Positions 1 to 7,040 of a DNA stretch of 7,894 nucleotides are shown here, in pieces (position 1 is the first letter of the stretch; each line of letters begins with the position of its first letter). The stretch covers positions 1 to 7,894 of the forward strand of contig JAUMYK010000039.1 in NCBI GenBank assembly GCA_030528665.1, read 5' to 3'. Below the pieces are notes generated by a model that saw only the letters and a program-made list of their open reading frames with translations, was not told the origin of the DNA and ran no database searches. Both the position numbers and the translations under genes were made by a program. The stretch is from a bacterium (lineage in GTDB: Bacteria; Patescibacteria; JAEDAM01; Absconditabacterales; Absconditicoccaceae).

Positions 1-872
1 ACAGTTGGGAGCTGCCATCTTTTTGCTAATGAGAACTGATGTCCAGCACGCGTGGTACGAGCAAAGAGATACTGCTTTTTAACCTGCTGGAGTACCCAGT
101 CATTATATCTTCCTGCTGGATAACAAAAACTAATAATTGGTATCCCTAATTGCTCTTCCAAAGCCTGCTTTGAACTCAATACTTCATGCAAAGCTGCAGC
201 TCTTGGGAGTCCTGAGAGATTGGGATGCGTAAGCGTGTGCGATCAGATTTCAAATCCCGCTTCCATCATCTGTCTAATCTCCTCTCGCGTAACAAAAAGC
301 GGGTCTTTATCAGCGAAATCTGTAATCACAAAGAAAACCGCTGTTGCACCATACCTTTGCAACAAAGGCATCACAACAGTAAAATGCTCTCTATGTCCAT
401 CATCAAAAGTCAGGAGTACACTTTTGGGAGGGAGTTCTTTACTACCCTCAGCGATTGCCTTAAGATCCCAAAACGTCAGTGTTTCAATATCATTTGCTTT
501 AAGAAATTGGAGCAATGCTTCAAGTTTTTGAGGAGAGTAGGAAAGCTTGTAGCCGAGCTGGTCAGGACTGCTAGCAGGAATATCTTTGATATAGTGAAAC
601 ATTAGCATTGGTATGGAAAATTGTTGTTTGAGCTGTTCGCCAGAGAGGAGCCAGATTGCATCTTCAAAGCTTGGAAGTGGCTTTTGCAGTGCTACTCAGG
701 ATGCTTGTGAAGCTCAATCTGCATTACTTGCTCACACCTCTGCTTCAGAATAAGAAAAAAAGGATCAAAAATCTGATCTTTTTCAAGGGAAATCCTTGAG
801 GAGCAAAAGCAGTCCTCCCAATAGTAAGAGGATCCCACTCCAGATCAGGATTTTTGAGGATTTTTGAGACAT
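1..872 (-). CDS. Membrane-anchored polysaccharide deacetylase (NodB domain), 3' end outside window
   Basis: Carbohydrate esterase family 4 enzymes remove acetyl groups from peptidoglycan or surface polysaccharide. With TGA read as Gly, one frame runs from ATG at 870-872 to the left edge (290 residues, C-terminus missing). Residues 8-25 form a hydrophobic signal anchor rich in Leu. Residues 40-65 are a Ser/Ala/Gly linker. The NodB domain shows motif 1 TFDDG (155-159, catalytic and metal-binding Asp), motif 2 SHTLTH (211-216, metal-binding His pair) and motif 3 CYPAGRYN. Six Gly codons are TGA (residues 30, 36, 47, 53, 59, 210); the last lies in the family-conserved E-I-G-S-H-T, giving strong support for code 25. 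In the standard code only fragments appear, for example from an internal ATG at 606-608. It starts 3 bases after the stop of the MEMO-like gene, so it is probably co-transcribed. The enzyme should face the outside. The substrate cannot be told from the sequence. Confidence 0.92.
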
Positions 873-875
873 GAT

Positions 876-1574
876 TTAGGCAAGCATAAACCATAAAGAG
901 CTAGATTTTTCGCTATTGAGTCCGAGTTCTCCAGTATTCACAAGTTGCATTTTGGATTCTTGTCGATGCTGAGGACTCATCAGGTGACCAAGCAAAGCAA
1001 GTGCTGGAAAATCTGCCGTTGCGAGGAGAGGCTGTTGCTGGTGTTGCAGAGCTGCAATAAAGGATTTGCTCAGGGTTTTGCTCTCTTGTGTACTGAGATC
1101 AGTATAGAGATCACTCACGATCAAGAGCGAGTAGTCCTCTTGTAGAAGAGGTTCTACCATAGTGATCAGGTTTTGGAGCTTTGCTCCTTTTCTGACAAAG
1201 AAGACCTGATGTGCCTGATGGGTATTGATCACTGCGAGATAGGCAAAGAGTTTGTCTAGGTAAGGATAGAGATTATGCTGAGTCTGTGGAATCGAAGGGA
1301 GAAGAGCAGTAGTATGCCATTTTCTGCCAAAATGAGGTCAAATTGAACCACTATACTGTAGACATTCTGCCTCTGCTTCCTCCACTTGGATCAAAATCAA
1401 TAACGGTTTAGACTGATCCAAAGATAAGAGTGCAGAAGTCAGAAAAATCGTAGTATGAAACTCCAGTTGCCAAGGGCATACCCCATAGGTAAAGGATTTT
1501 TGTGGGAGTCCGAGTCGCTCTTTGGCAGAGAGGGTGTTGACCATTATTTCATCTAAAAGCGTTTCGTAGTTCAT
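876..1574 (-). CDS. Divergent MEMO1-like protein (AmmeMemoRadiSam system protein B type), tentative
   Basis: The gene encodes 232 residues from ATG 1572-1574 to TAA 876-878, with one TGA-coded Gly at residue 79 (1338-1340). Without recoding it splits into two fragments, the second apparently starting at GTG 1230-1232. The C-terminal half resembles the MEMO family in order: a hydrophobic strand ending in LLIVSDLYTDL (family V-x-S-S-D-x-S-H-Y), a following helix with FIAAL, a helical ALALLGHLM segment, and a last segment LVNTGELGLNSEKSSS (family Y-x-N-S-G-D-x-x-G-D-x-x-x-V-G-Y). The usual His and Cys metal ligands (the His of P-H-A-G and the Cys of A-C-G) are not recognisable, so a catalytic role is doubtful. 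It lies 32 bases after the wHTH gene and 3 bases before the deacetylase gene, indicating an operon. The family call is inference from pattern only. It could be an unrelated alpha/beta protein. Confidence 0.5.
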
Positions 1575-1606
1575 GAGTAGTAGCTTTAGCTTGGGAAAAA
1601 TAAAAA

Positions 1607-2146
1607 TTAGTTGGATTGTGTATTGTAGTGTCTCATCACTTGCAGGACAAATCTATCCGCCAGTCTATACCTTTTATCTCGCTCTTCTGCACTCATAAAT
1701 ACAACCGAAACAGACTCAATCCAATAGGTTCTAAAGATTTCACTAATTTCTTGCTTGAGTTGATCAATTTTAAGCTTGTCCATCTCCTGATAGATCAAAA
1801 TTACATCCATTCCAATAGCTTTTCAAAATTTGTCTCACCAAAAGTACTGCTCCAGCTCTGGATAAGTTTGAAATTTTTTAACCAGCTCCTGTTGCAAGGC
1901 AAGGAAGAAAAGCTCTTTGAGTATAGGAGAAAAAGCTGATTTCATACTGATAGATCGACCTGAGGGATCTTTGATCACCTCGAGAATATCAGCCTCCTGG
2001 AGGGCGTCGACCTGTTTTTTGATCGCAGGAAAAGTCCATCAGATTTCGGTCTCTAATGCTCTCATCGATACGCCTTGTCTTCTGAAGATCAAATATTTGA
2101 GAATATCAATCTTGGTCTTGCTTCCAAACAGTTTTTCTAGATTCAT
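1607..2146 (-). CDS. Winged-helix regulator with degenerate nucleotidyltransferase-like domain
   Basis: With TGA as Gly this is 179 residues from ATG 2144-2146 to TAA 1607-1609. Residues 1-60 look like a winged helix-turn-helix: LFGSKTKIDILKYL, then a recognition helix around TFPAIKKQVDAL and a wing near residues 56-66. The second half, FWGDKFGKAIGMDVILI followed by a long helix and SAEERDKRYRLADRFVL, matches the layout of small wHTH plus minimal-nucleotidyltransferase regulators common in CPR and archaeal genomes, where a lone G-[SD] motif precedes D-[ILV]-L-[IL]. Only one of the usual two Asp residues is seen (D114), so transferase activity is unlikely. Three Gly are TGA (36, 104, 108). It is the first gene of the apparent operon with the MEMO-like protein and deacetylase, and may regulate it. 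No in-frame ATG lies upstream and no Shine-Dalgarno site is visible. Confidence 0.75.
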
Positions 2147-2219
2147 AACCAGATCATAGGGGCTGAGTAAACATCTCTTTCTTTTACGGTTTTTGAGGGC
2201 AATTGCAAGCCTGAATCAC

Positions 2220-2249
2220 AAAAAAGAGGGAGAAAATCCCCCCCCTTCA
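2220..2249 (-). terminator. Rho-independent terminator of the small membrane protein gene
   Basis: On the minus strand AAGGGGGGG can pair with CTCCCTCTT over 9 positions (two are G-U), with a short A/T loop, followed by a T run at 2225-2220. It starts about 14 bases after the TAA of the 58-residue gene. Read-through into the wHTH operon about 75 bases further on cannot be excluded, as no strong promoter is seen for that operon. Confidence 0.7.
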
Positions 2250-2262
2250 AAATATTTTTTGA

Positions 2263-2439
2263 TTAAAATCCATTACGAACAAGATCCATAAGGAAATAGA
2301 GGACTATCGCGATAGCGAGTCCTACCAAGATGCCTCCGATGAAATTACCTTGTTGTTTCATTTTGCCAGCTTTATAGCCAGCTTGATACATTTGCTCTTC
2401 TTTAGGAGTGAGCAGTGTGGAGTGGTTGTTTGTTTTCAT
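2263..2439 (-). CDS. Small single-helix membrane protein, 58 residues
   Basis: The frame runs from ATG 2437-2439 to TAA 2263-2265. Residues 1-31 are polar and contain a short charged helix (PKEEQMYQAGYKAGKMK). Residues 33-51 form one transmembrane segment beginning GGILVGLAIAIV, followed by a short tail. The polar N-terminal part with a net positive patch before the helix suggests it lies in the cytoplasm. It has no recognised family. It is a real gene rather than a chance frame because a good promoter lies at 2470-2497 and a terminator follows at once. The start has no Shine-Dalgarno site. It contains no TGA codon. It is monocistronic and divergent from the 11-residue repeat protein gene. 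Function unknown. Confidence 0.78.
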   Translation of the reverse strand: MKTNNHSTLLTPKEEQMYQAGYKAGKMKQQGNFIGGILVGLAIAIVLYFLMDLVRNGF

Positions 2440-2469
2440 GATAATTGTTTTTACTATTATATTTTTTAT

Positions 2470-2497
2470 ACTATATCTTTTTGCTGGTAGATGTCAA
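2470..2497 (-). promoter_or_regulatory. Sigma-70-type promoter for the small membrane protein
   Basis: The minus strand carries TTGACA (2497-2492), a 16-base spacer and TATAGT (2475-2470). The first is a perfect -35 box and the second has one mismatch to TATAAT. The expected start point is about 25 bases before the ATG at 2439. This is the best promoter in the window. Confidence 0.8.
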
Positions 2498-2573
2498 GGG
2501 GGAGTTGAAGAGAGAATTCGCAAGAGGGTGCCTATTCCCTCAAGGAAAAAAAGAAAAAAAATCTGATTTTTGA

Positions 2574-2601
2574 TTGCATTTTATTGCTACTTTTCTATAC
2601 T
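2574..2601 (+). promoter_or_regulatory. Probable promoter for the 11-residue repeat protein
   Basis: TTGCAT at 2574-2579, a 16-base spacer and TATACT at 2596-2601 precede the ATG at 2629 by 27 bases. The -35 box matches only partly. An AAATCTGAT copy lies just upstream (2559-2567). Confidence 0.55.
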
Positions 2602-2628
2602 CCTTACCACAAACAAAAAATACATAAA

Positions 2629-3135
2629 ATGAAAGAAAAAATCACTACACTGAGTGCAGCTCAGTTCTTAACCTTGCTTGAAGAAAAGCAAGGTAATCTG
2701 AAAGCTACCAAAAACCTCCATATCAGAGGAAAAGTCATCTTTGGTGGGGAGTATCACTTTCCGATTCGATTGGGGAAGATCATCTTTTCCAATGAAGTCT
2801 GCTGCGGACAGGCGACCTTCTTGCAGGGGTTTCACTGTGGACAGGCTCGTTTCAAGTCCAATTTCCGTTTCAATCAGGCAATTTTTAAAGGAAATATATC
2901 CTATGGGAATGCGGTATTTGAGCGAGGGGTTTACTATGGAGTGAGTCACTTTGATATGGAAATTGACTATGCAGATGCGATCTTTGAGAGGGATATAGAT
3001 CATGAACAGGCACATTTCAGTGTACAAAGCGTTATCCTAATCGGGAACTGCACTTTTAAAGGCAAGAAAATCTGTCGTAATCGACCAGAGCTTGCCAACA
3101 AATTCCTGATGAAGGAATTTAAAATTTTTAACTAA
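2629..3135 (+). CDS. Protein of tandem 11-residue repeats, probable beta-solenoid
   Basis: The protein has 168 residues, from ATG 2629-2631 to TAA 3133-3135. A TTG at 2584 is in frame upstream, but it overlaps the likely promoter, so ATG is preferred. After a helical N-terminus (1-25) come 11-residue units with Phe at 53, 64, 75, 86, 97, 108, 119 and 130. The consensus is F-x-x-x-[VIF]-x-[YFCH]-x-x-A-x-F, for example FKGNISYGNAVF. The alternating inward pattern suggests a right-handed beta-solenoid like the pentapeptide-repeat folds, but the period is 11 rather than 5 or 10. A less regular unit follows (F143) and then a basic tail. No signal peptide or membrane segment is seen, so it is likely cytoplasmic. 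None of its roughly 14 Gly codons is TGA. It is convergent with pyruvate formate-lyase. Function unknown; a binding or scaffold role is only a guess. Confidence 0.85.
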   Translation: MKEKITTLSAAQFLTLLEEKQGNLKATKNLHIRGKVIFGGEYHFPIRLGKIIFSNEVCCGQATFLQGFHCGQARFKSNFRFNQAIFKGNISYGNAVFERGVYYGVSHFDMEIDYADAIFERDIDHEQAHFSVQSVILIGNCTFKGKKICRNRPELANKFLMKEFKIFN

Positions 3136-3144
3136 ATAACACAG

Positions 3145-3171
3145 TCCAGGAGATTTCTCTTGGGCTTTTTT
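3145..3171 (+). terminator. Terminator of the repeat-protein gene
   Basis: CCAGGAG (3146-3152), loop ATTT, CTCTTGG (3157-3163) and then six T (3166-3171). The stem is 7 pairs with one G-U. It begins 10 bases after the stop codon. Confidence 0.85.
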
Positions 3172-3189
3172 GACTAGTAAACAATCAAA

Positions 3190-3222
3190 GAAAAAAACTG
3201 ACTCCCCATCGAGGAAATCAGT
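3190..3222 (-). terminator. Terminator of the pyruvate formate-lyase gene
   Basis: On the minus strand ACTGATTTCC (3222-3213) pairs with GGGAGTCAGT (3206-3197) over 10 positions, two of them G-U, around a 6-base loop, and is followed by a T run (3196-3191). It sits about 30 bases after the TAG stop. The two convergent genes each have a separate terminator in a 117-base gap. Confidence 0.82.
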
Positions 3223-3252
3223 CTTTTGGTATCTTTTTTTGCTTTTCAAGCA

Positions 3253-5454
3253 CTACATCTTTTCGTGGAAGGTTCTCTCAATTACTTCGAGCTGATGCGC
3301 TTTTGAAAGTCTCACAAAGTTTACCGCATATCCTGACACTCTGATCGTCAATTGTGGATATTTTTCAGGATTTTCATAAGCATCCATCAAAGTTTCTCTA
3401 TTGAGTACGTTTACATTGAGGTGATGTGCCATTCTACCAAAATATCCATCCATAACCGTTACGAGATTATCAATTTGTTCTCCTCTCTCTTGTCCAAGTG
3501 AAGTTGGGATCATAGAGAAAGTATTTGAGATTCCATCCTGAGAATATTCGTAATCAAGCTTTGAAACTGAGTTCAAAGATGCGATCGCACCTGAGTGGTC
3601 TCTACCGTGCATTGGATTTGCACCTGGAGCATACGGTTCTCCTGCCTTTCTACCATCTGGAGTAGCACCCGTATTTTTTCCATACATCACATTTGAAGTG
3701 ATCGTAAGGAGAGAAAGCGTAGGAGTTGCATCCTTGTATGCTCTGTATTTATCAAGCTCTTCCATAAAGAATTGCTGCACTTCTTTAGCGATAAAATCTA
3801 CTCTATCATCATCGTTTCCATACATTGGGAATTCTCCTTCTGTTGCAAAATCTTTTGCTACTCCGTTTTCATCTCTGAGCGCTTTTACTTTTGCATATTT
3901 GATTGCAGAAAGGGAATCTGCTACGATTGAGATACCAGCGATACCATAAGCAATATCTACTCCATAGTTGGAATCCATAAATGCCATCTGTGCTTTTTCA
4001 TAGTAGTATTTATCATGCATGTAGTGAATAATATACATTGTTTTTGCATAAACTCTCGCTACATTTTCCATAGCTTTCTTGAAGTTTGCATAGACTTTAT
4101 CATAATTCAAAGTTCCATCTTCATTTTCTACTGCTTCAAAAAGTGTAGGATCCATTACTTGAACTCCTTCATCTTCTTCTTTACCACCGTTTATAGCAAG
4201 GAGAAGTGTCTTTCCAAGATTACATCTTGCACCAAAATGCTGGATTCTTTTTCCAATTTCTTGATAAGAGACACAACAAGCGATTCCATAATCATCTCCA
4301 CCTCTGCACTTTCTCATCAAATCATCGTTTTCGTACTGTACAGAAGAAGTATCAATAGACACCTGAGCACAGAACTTCTTGAATCCCTCAGGCAAAGCTT
4401 CTGACCAAAGCACGGTCAAGTTTGGCTCTGGAGATGGTCCAAGATTGTACAAGGTTTGTAAAAATCTGAATGAAGTCTTGGTTACTTTAGTCTTTCCATC
4501 GTGGAACATTCCTCCGATCGATTCAGTCACCCAAGTCGGATCTCCACCAAAGATTTCATCATACGCACCAGGTCTGAGGTGTCTTACGAGTCTGAGCTTC
4601 ATCACAAAGTGATCGATAAACTCTTGTGCCTGTTCTTCAGTAATTTTCCCAGCTTGCAAATCTCTCTCAATATAAATATCAAGGAATGAAGAAACATTTC
4701 CGAGCGACATCGCAGCTCCATCTTGTTCCTTAATCGCAGCAAGGTAAGCAAAATACGTCCATTGAATCGCTTCTTGAGCGGTTTCTGCAGGTCTAGCAAC
4801 ATCAAATCCGTGATCAGCAGCCATCTTGATAATATCTTTCAAAGCTGAGATTTGCATTGAGATTTCTTCTCTGAGTCTTACTTTTGCATCAGTCATATCT
4901 CCACCGATAGCTTCAAAGTCAGCTTTTTTTGCTGCTATCAAAGCATCAGCTCCATACAGTGCAAGTCTTCTGTAATCTCCAATTACTCTTCCTCTTGCAT
5001 AATTGTCAGGAAGTCCTGTTACAATATGCTTTGATCTGTAAAGTCTAGATTCCGCATCATAGGCTGAGAAAACTGCATCATTGTGATTTTTCGCATAATT
5101 GAAAATATCTTTTACCCTTGGAGCAAGCTGGATTCCTCTCTCATTGAGCGCTCCTTCCACCACTCTTACCCCACCAAAAGGCTTAATCGCTCTTCTCAGA
5201 GGCGCATCAGTCTGGAGACCCACGATAGTTTCAAGCTCTTTATTGATATATCCAGGTTTGTGCGAGGTAATTGTTGAAATTGTTTCAGGATCCGCAGATC
5301 TGAGTCCGTTTCCATCTCTTTCTTCTTTGAGACATTTTCTCACTTCATCCCAGAGTTGCGTGGTTCTTTCTGTAGGTCCAGCTAGAAAAGAGGCATCTCC
5401 ATGATAAGGGGTAATGTTCTCATAGACAAATTTTCTTACATCAATTCTCACCAT
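3253..5454 (-). CDS. pflB: Formate C-acetyltransferase (pyruvate formate-lyase)
   Basis: The enzyme converts pyruvate and CoA to acetyl-CoA and formate in the cytoplasm under anaerobic conditions, using a glycyl radical made by a radical-SAM activase not present here. The protein is 733 residues from ATG 5452-5454 (E. coli PflB 760), ending at TAG 3253-3255. An in-frame ATG at 5502 would add 16 residues (749), but the family similarity begins at [19 protein letters not shown], so the downstream ATG is preferred. The catalytic Cys pair lies in [10 protein letters not shown] (393-394). The radical Gly lies in RVSGYAVNF (708) and is encoded by GGA. The family segment around [18 protein letters not shown] is intact. 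All of about 57 Gly codons are GGN and none is TGA, unlike its neighbours. This fits either high expression with selection against UGA or later acquisition. It appears monocistronic. Confidence 0.98.
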   Translation of the reverse strand: MVRIDVRKFVYENITPYHGDASFLAGPTERTTQLWDEVRKCLKEERDGNGLRSADPETISTITSHKPGYINKELETIVGLQTDAPLRRAIKPFGGVRVVEGALNERGIQLAPRVKDIFNYAKNHNDAVFSAYDAESRLYRSKHIVTGLPDNYARGRVIGDYRRLALYGADALIAAKKADFEAIGGDMTDAKVRLREEISMQISALKDIIKMAADHGFDVARPAETAQEAIQWTYFAYLAAIKEQDGAAMSLGNVSSFLDIYIERDLQAGKITEEQAQEFIDHFVMKLRLVRHLRPGAYDEIFGGDPTWVTESIGGMFHDGKTKVTKTSFRFLQTLYNLGPSPEPNLTVLWSEALPEGFKKFCAQVSIDTSSVQYENDDLMRKCRGGDDYGIACCVSYQEIGKRIQHFGARCNLGKTLLLAINGGKEEDEGVQVMDPTLFEAVENEDGTLNYDKVYANFKKAMENVARVYAKTMYIIHYMHDKYYYEKAQMAFMDSNYGVDIAYGIAGISIVADSLSAIKYAKVKALRDENGVAKDFATEGEFPMYGNDDDRVDFIAKEVQQFFMEELDKYRAYKDATPTLSLLTITSNVMYGKNTGATPDGRKAGEPYAPGANPMHGRDHSGAIASLNSVSKLDYEYSQDGISNTFSMIPTSLGQERGEQIDNLVTVMDGYFGRMAHHLNVNVLNRETLMDAYENPEKYPQLTIRVSGYAVNFVRLSKAHQLEVIERTFHEKM

Positions 5455-5540
5455 TGCTGTAATTGTATAAAAAATAAAAGAAATCTGATCGGATGCAAGC
5501 ATTCCGCTTCAATCCAAACAGGGATATTCACCAAGAGCTA

Positions 5541-5568
5541 AGTATAGTCATATTTACACCTTTTGCAA
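5541..5568 (-). promoter_or_regulatory. Probable promoter of pflB
   Basis: The minus strand has TTGCAA (5568-5563), a 16-base spacer and TATACT (5546-5541). The predicted leader is roughly 80 bases to the preferred ATG at 5454, or about 32 to the ATG at 5502. No clear FNR or Rex site was recognised. Confidence 0.6.
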
Positions 5569-5627
5569 CAAAAAAACCAAGAAATGAATATAATGTGACA
5601 AAAGGAGTCAGATTTTTGTTCTTTTTA

Positions 5628-5659
5628 TCAAAAACTATCCCACACAAGGCAGGATAGTT
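5628..5659 (-). terminator. Terminator of the tail-collar protein gene
   Basis: AACTATCC (5659-5652) pairs perfectly with GGATAGTT (5640-5633) around an 11-base loop, followed by a T-rich stretch at 5634-5622. It lies about 55 bases beyond the TAA at 5713, supporting that stop as the true gene end. The remaining 5503-5712 region contains only this terminator and the pflB promoter; I see no gene there. Confidence 0.7.
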
Positions 5660-5712
5660 CTCAAAAAAAATTGTATAAGAGGATATTACGCTGTAGGAAT
5701 AAAACGTGAACA

Positions 5713-6472
5713 TTAACTCTTTTTGCAATAAATGAGCTTGATATAAGGATTAAGGATTTCGAGTGGTTTTTTGAGTATAGGTATCACGATCAGGATTCCA
5801 GTTTTCAGTTCAGTATTTAGGTCATCATTCTTTATTGCTGATTTGGCTAGCTGTTCTCCTTTTGACAGTATAAATAGCATTATCTCGATCTCGTCATCAT
5901 TCACTTCCCCAACCTCAGACAGAACTATTTCAATCACGACGAATCGTGCCGTTATTATGCCCTGGGGATAAGTGTAAGCCAGCATGACCACCCTCTAAAA
6001 AGATAGTATCTTCAAAAAGATGGGAGTGTGGAGCAATTTGATCCCATTGCATCATAATTTTGCTATTCCCACCAACTTGTCCAAATCCAGCATTTGCACC
6101 CATAATAAATCTATTATCTGCTTTGCTAAATCTTGTCCATCCTGCAGGACAAGTACTGAGATCAAATGCCATCACGGCTCCAGCTGGTATTGAGGCGTTT
6201 GAAGATGAGGTGTTTTGAGATGAGAATTGAGTTTTGAGTGTTTGGATTTCTTGCAAGAGTGAGGGGCTTCATGCTTGAGGAGATCAGAGTTGTTGTCTGA
6301 GTTGTTCTACTTCAGTGATCAGAGCGTCCCAGTTGGTAGCAGTAAGCTGATTGTGATTGGCGGGATTGGAAGCTTTGAGGGAGTAAAGGCTAGATTGGGC
6401 AGAGACCATCACAGGTATCCCTACAGCTAAAGAGAGGAGTCCTATCCCTCCCCAGAGGATGTTTTTCTTCAT
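5713..6472 (-). CDS. Secreted protein with phage tail-collar-type domain, one frameshift near the 3' end
   Basis: From ATG 6470-6472 with TGA as Gly the frame reads 240 residues to TAA 5750-5752. The signal peptide is residues 1-25 (MKKN, hydrophobic core, VSA cleavage site). Then come a short helical WDALITEVEQLRQQL segment, a Gly/Ser/Gln-rich linker (63-94) and a tail-collar-like domain: IPAGAVMAFDLSTCPAGW (95-112), RFIMGA, APHSHLFEDTIFLE, then a Gly-rich stretch. Nine Gly are TGA, including two TGA-TGA pairs. The family normally ends in a strand like N-x-P-P-Y-x-x-L-x-Y-x-x-K. This ending, NPYIKLIYCKK, is present but in the +1 frame, after a run of six A (minus strand of 5767-5772, residues 234-235). 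Dropping one A gives a 252-residue protein ending at TAA 5713-5715. The indel may be a sequencing error, a mutation or programmed. The protein probably sits outside the cell as an adhesin or fibre tip. Confidence 0.82.
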
Positions 6473-6482
6473 TGGCAGTCAA

Positions 6483-6553
6483 AGAAAAAATAAAAACCGC
6501 TTATAGCGCTGCCAAACCTACTACAAAAAGCGAGTAAGTCGCCATAAACGGTT
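6483..6553 (-). promoter_or_regulatory. Leader hairpin with T tract, possible attenuator before the tail-collar gene
   Basis: On the minus strand AACCGTTTATGGCG (6553-6540) pairs with CGCTATAAGCGGTT (6508-6495) over 14 uninterrupted positions, two of them G-U. The right arm is followed directly by a T-rich run (6494-6483), and the ATG is 11 bases further on. A smaller hairpin, GCGA-CTTAC-TCGC (6542-6530), overlaps the left arm and would exclude the long stem. This resembles a terminator with an alternative fold. The loop of 31 bases is larger than usual, so the regulatory role is inferred. Confidence 0.5.
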
Positions 6554-6588
6554 ACTTTCACTTTTTGTAATTGAGATTTGGCACTTTG

Positions 6589-6616
6589 TATATAGAGTTT
6601 TGGAATGAAAAATCAA
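6589..6616 (-). promoter_or_regulatory. Possible promoter of the tail-collar gene
   Basis: TTGATT (6616-6611), a 16-base spacer and TATATA (6594-6589) on the minus strand. Both boxes match the consensus in four of six positions. It would give a leader of about 110 bases containing the hairpin at 6495-6553. Confidence 0.4.
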
Positions 6617-6651
6617 GAAAAAATCTGATAGTATGTTCTTTTTTTTCCTCG

Positions 6652-6688
6652 CTATCAAAAAAAACTCACCCCCACAGGAGTCAGTTTT
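6652..6688 (-). terminator. yjdM: Terminator of yjdM
   Basis: The minus strand reads AAAACT then a stem of AC/GT, T-G and CC/GG pairs around TGTG, closing with AGTTTT and a run of T. One G-G mismatch interrupts the stem. The first A of the stem overlaps the TAA stop of yjdM. The sequence CTGACTCC is shared with the pflB terminator region. Confidence 0.7.
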
Positions 6689-7004
6689 ATGCTTTTTTTA
6701 CAAATTCGGATTTGAGTCCCATAGCTCCGATGCCATCAATCTTGCAATCAATATTATGATCTGAGTCTACAAGCCTAATATTTTTAACTTTTGTGCCTTT
6801 TTTGACTATGCCACCTTTAAATTTTAAATCTTTGATCACGATGATGCTATCTCAGTTAGCAAGCTGATTGCCATTGCTATCTATTACAAGAAGTCAGCTA
6901 TGCTCGCTTTCTTCTCGAGTATGATCACAGTTTGTGCAGATTCGCTTATTAGCCTCTTCGTAAGGATACTCAAAAGCACAGTTTGGACAATGAGGAAGTT
7001 CCAT
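6687..7004 (-). CDS. yjdM: YjdM/PhnA-family zinc ribbon protein
   Basis: This 105-residue protein (E. coli YjdM is about 111) runs from ATG 7002-7004 to TAA 6687-6689. The N-terminal zinc ribbon has Cys at 6, 9, 23 and 26 (LPHCPNC and CTNCDH). The C-terminal SH3-like domain carries the family hallmark [10 protein letters not shown] followed by [14 protein letters not shown] and ends LKSEFVKK, nearly identical to E. coli. Two Gly are TGA: residue 37 (6894-6896) and residue 51 (6852-6854), the latter replacing a conserved Gly in L-A-D/N-G-D-S. The old name PhnA reflects its genomic position in E. coli; it is not phosphonoacetate hydrolase, and its molecular role is not established. It follows the nucleosidase-like gene by 36 bases on the same strand, so both may share a transcript. 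Confidence 0.96.
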
Positions 7005-7040
7005 AATTGTTGTTAATAAGAGAGTAAAACAGCTTCTAGT

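Noticed and set aside
751..765. A frameshift in the deacetylase between the signal anchor and linker at the A/T run
   Set aside because: A first count of the A run gave six and split the frame. The run is seven A (755-761), and with seven the frame is continuous.
4015..4404. Plus-strand frames inside pflB
   Set aside because: They are antisense shadows of a strongly conserved gene with no family features.
5528..5728. A 66-residue minus-strand frame upstream of pflB
   Set aside because: It overlaps the pflB promoter and the tail-collar terminator, has no family likeness and an odd composition.
5753..5991. A separate gene starting near 5991 on the minus strand
   Set aside because: Its upstream part is a shadow of the tail-collar frame. 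Only its last 17 residues are meaningful and they belong to that protein after the frameshift.
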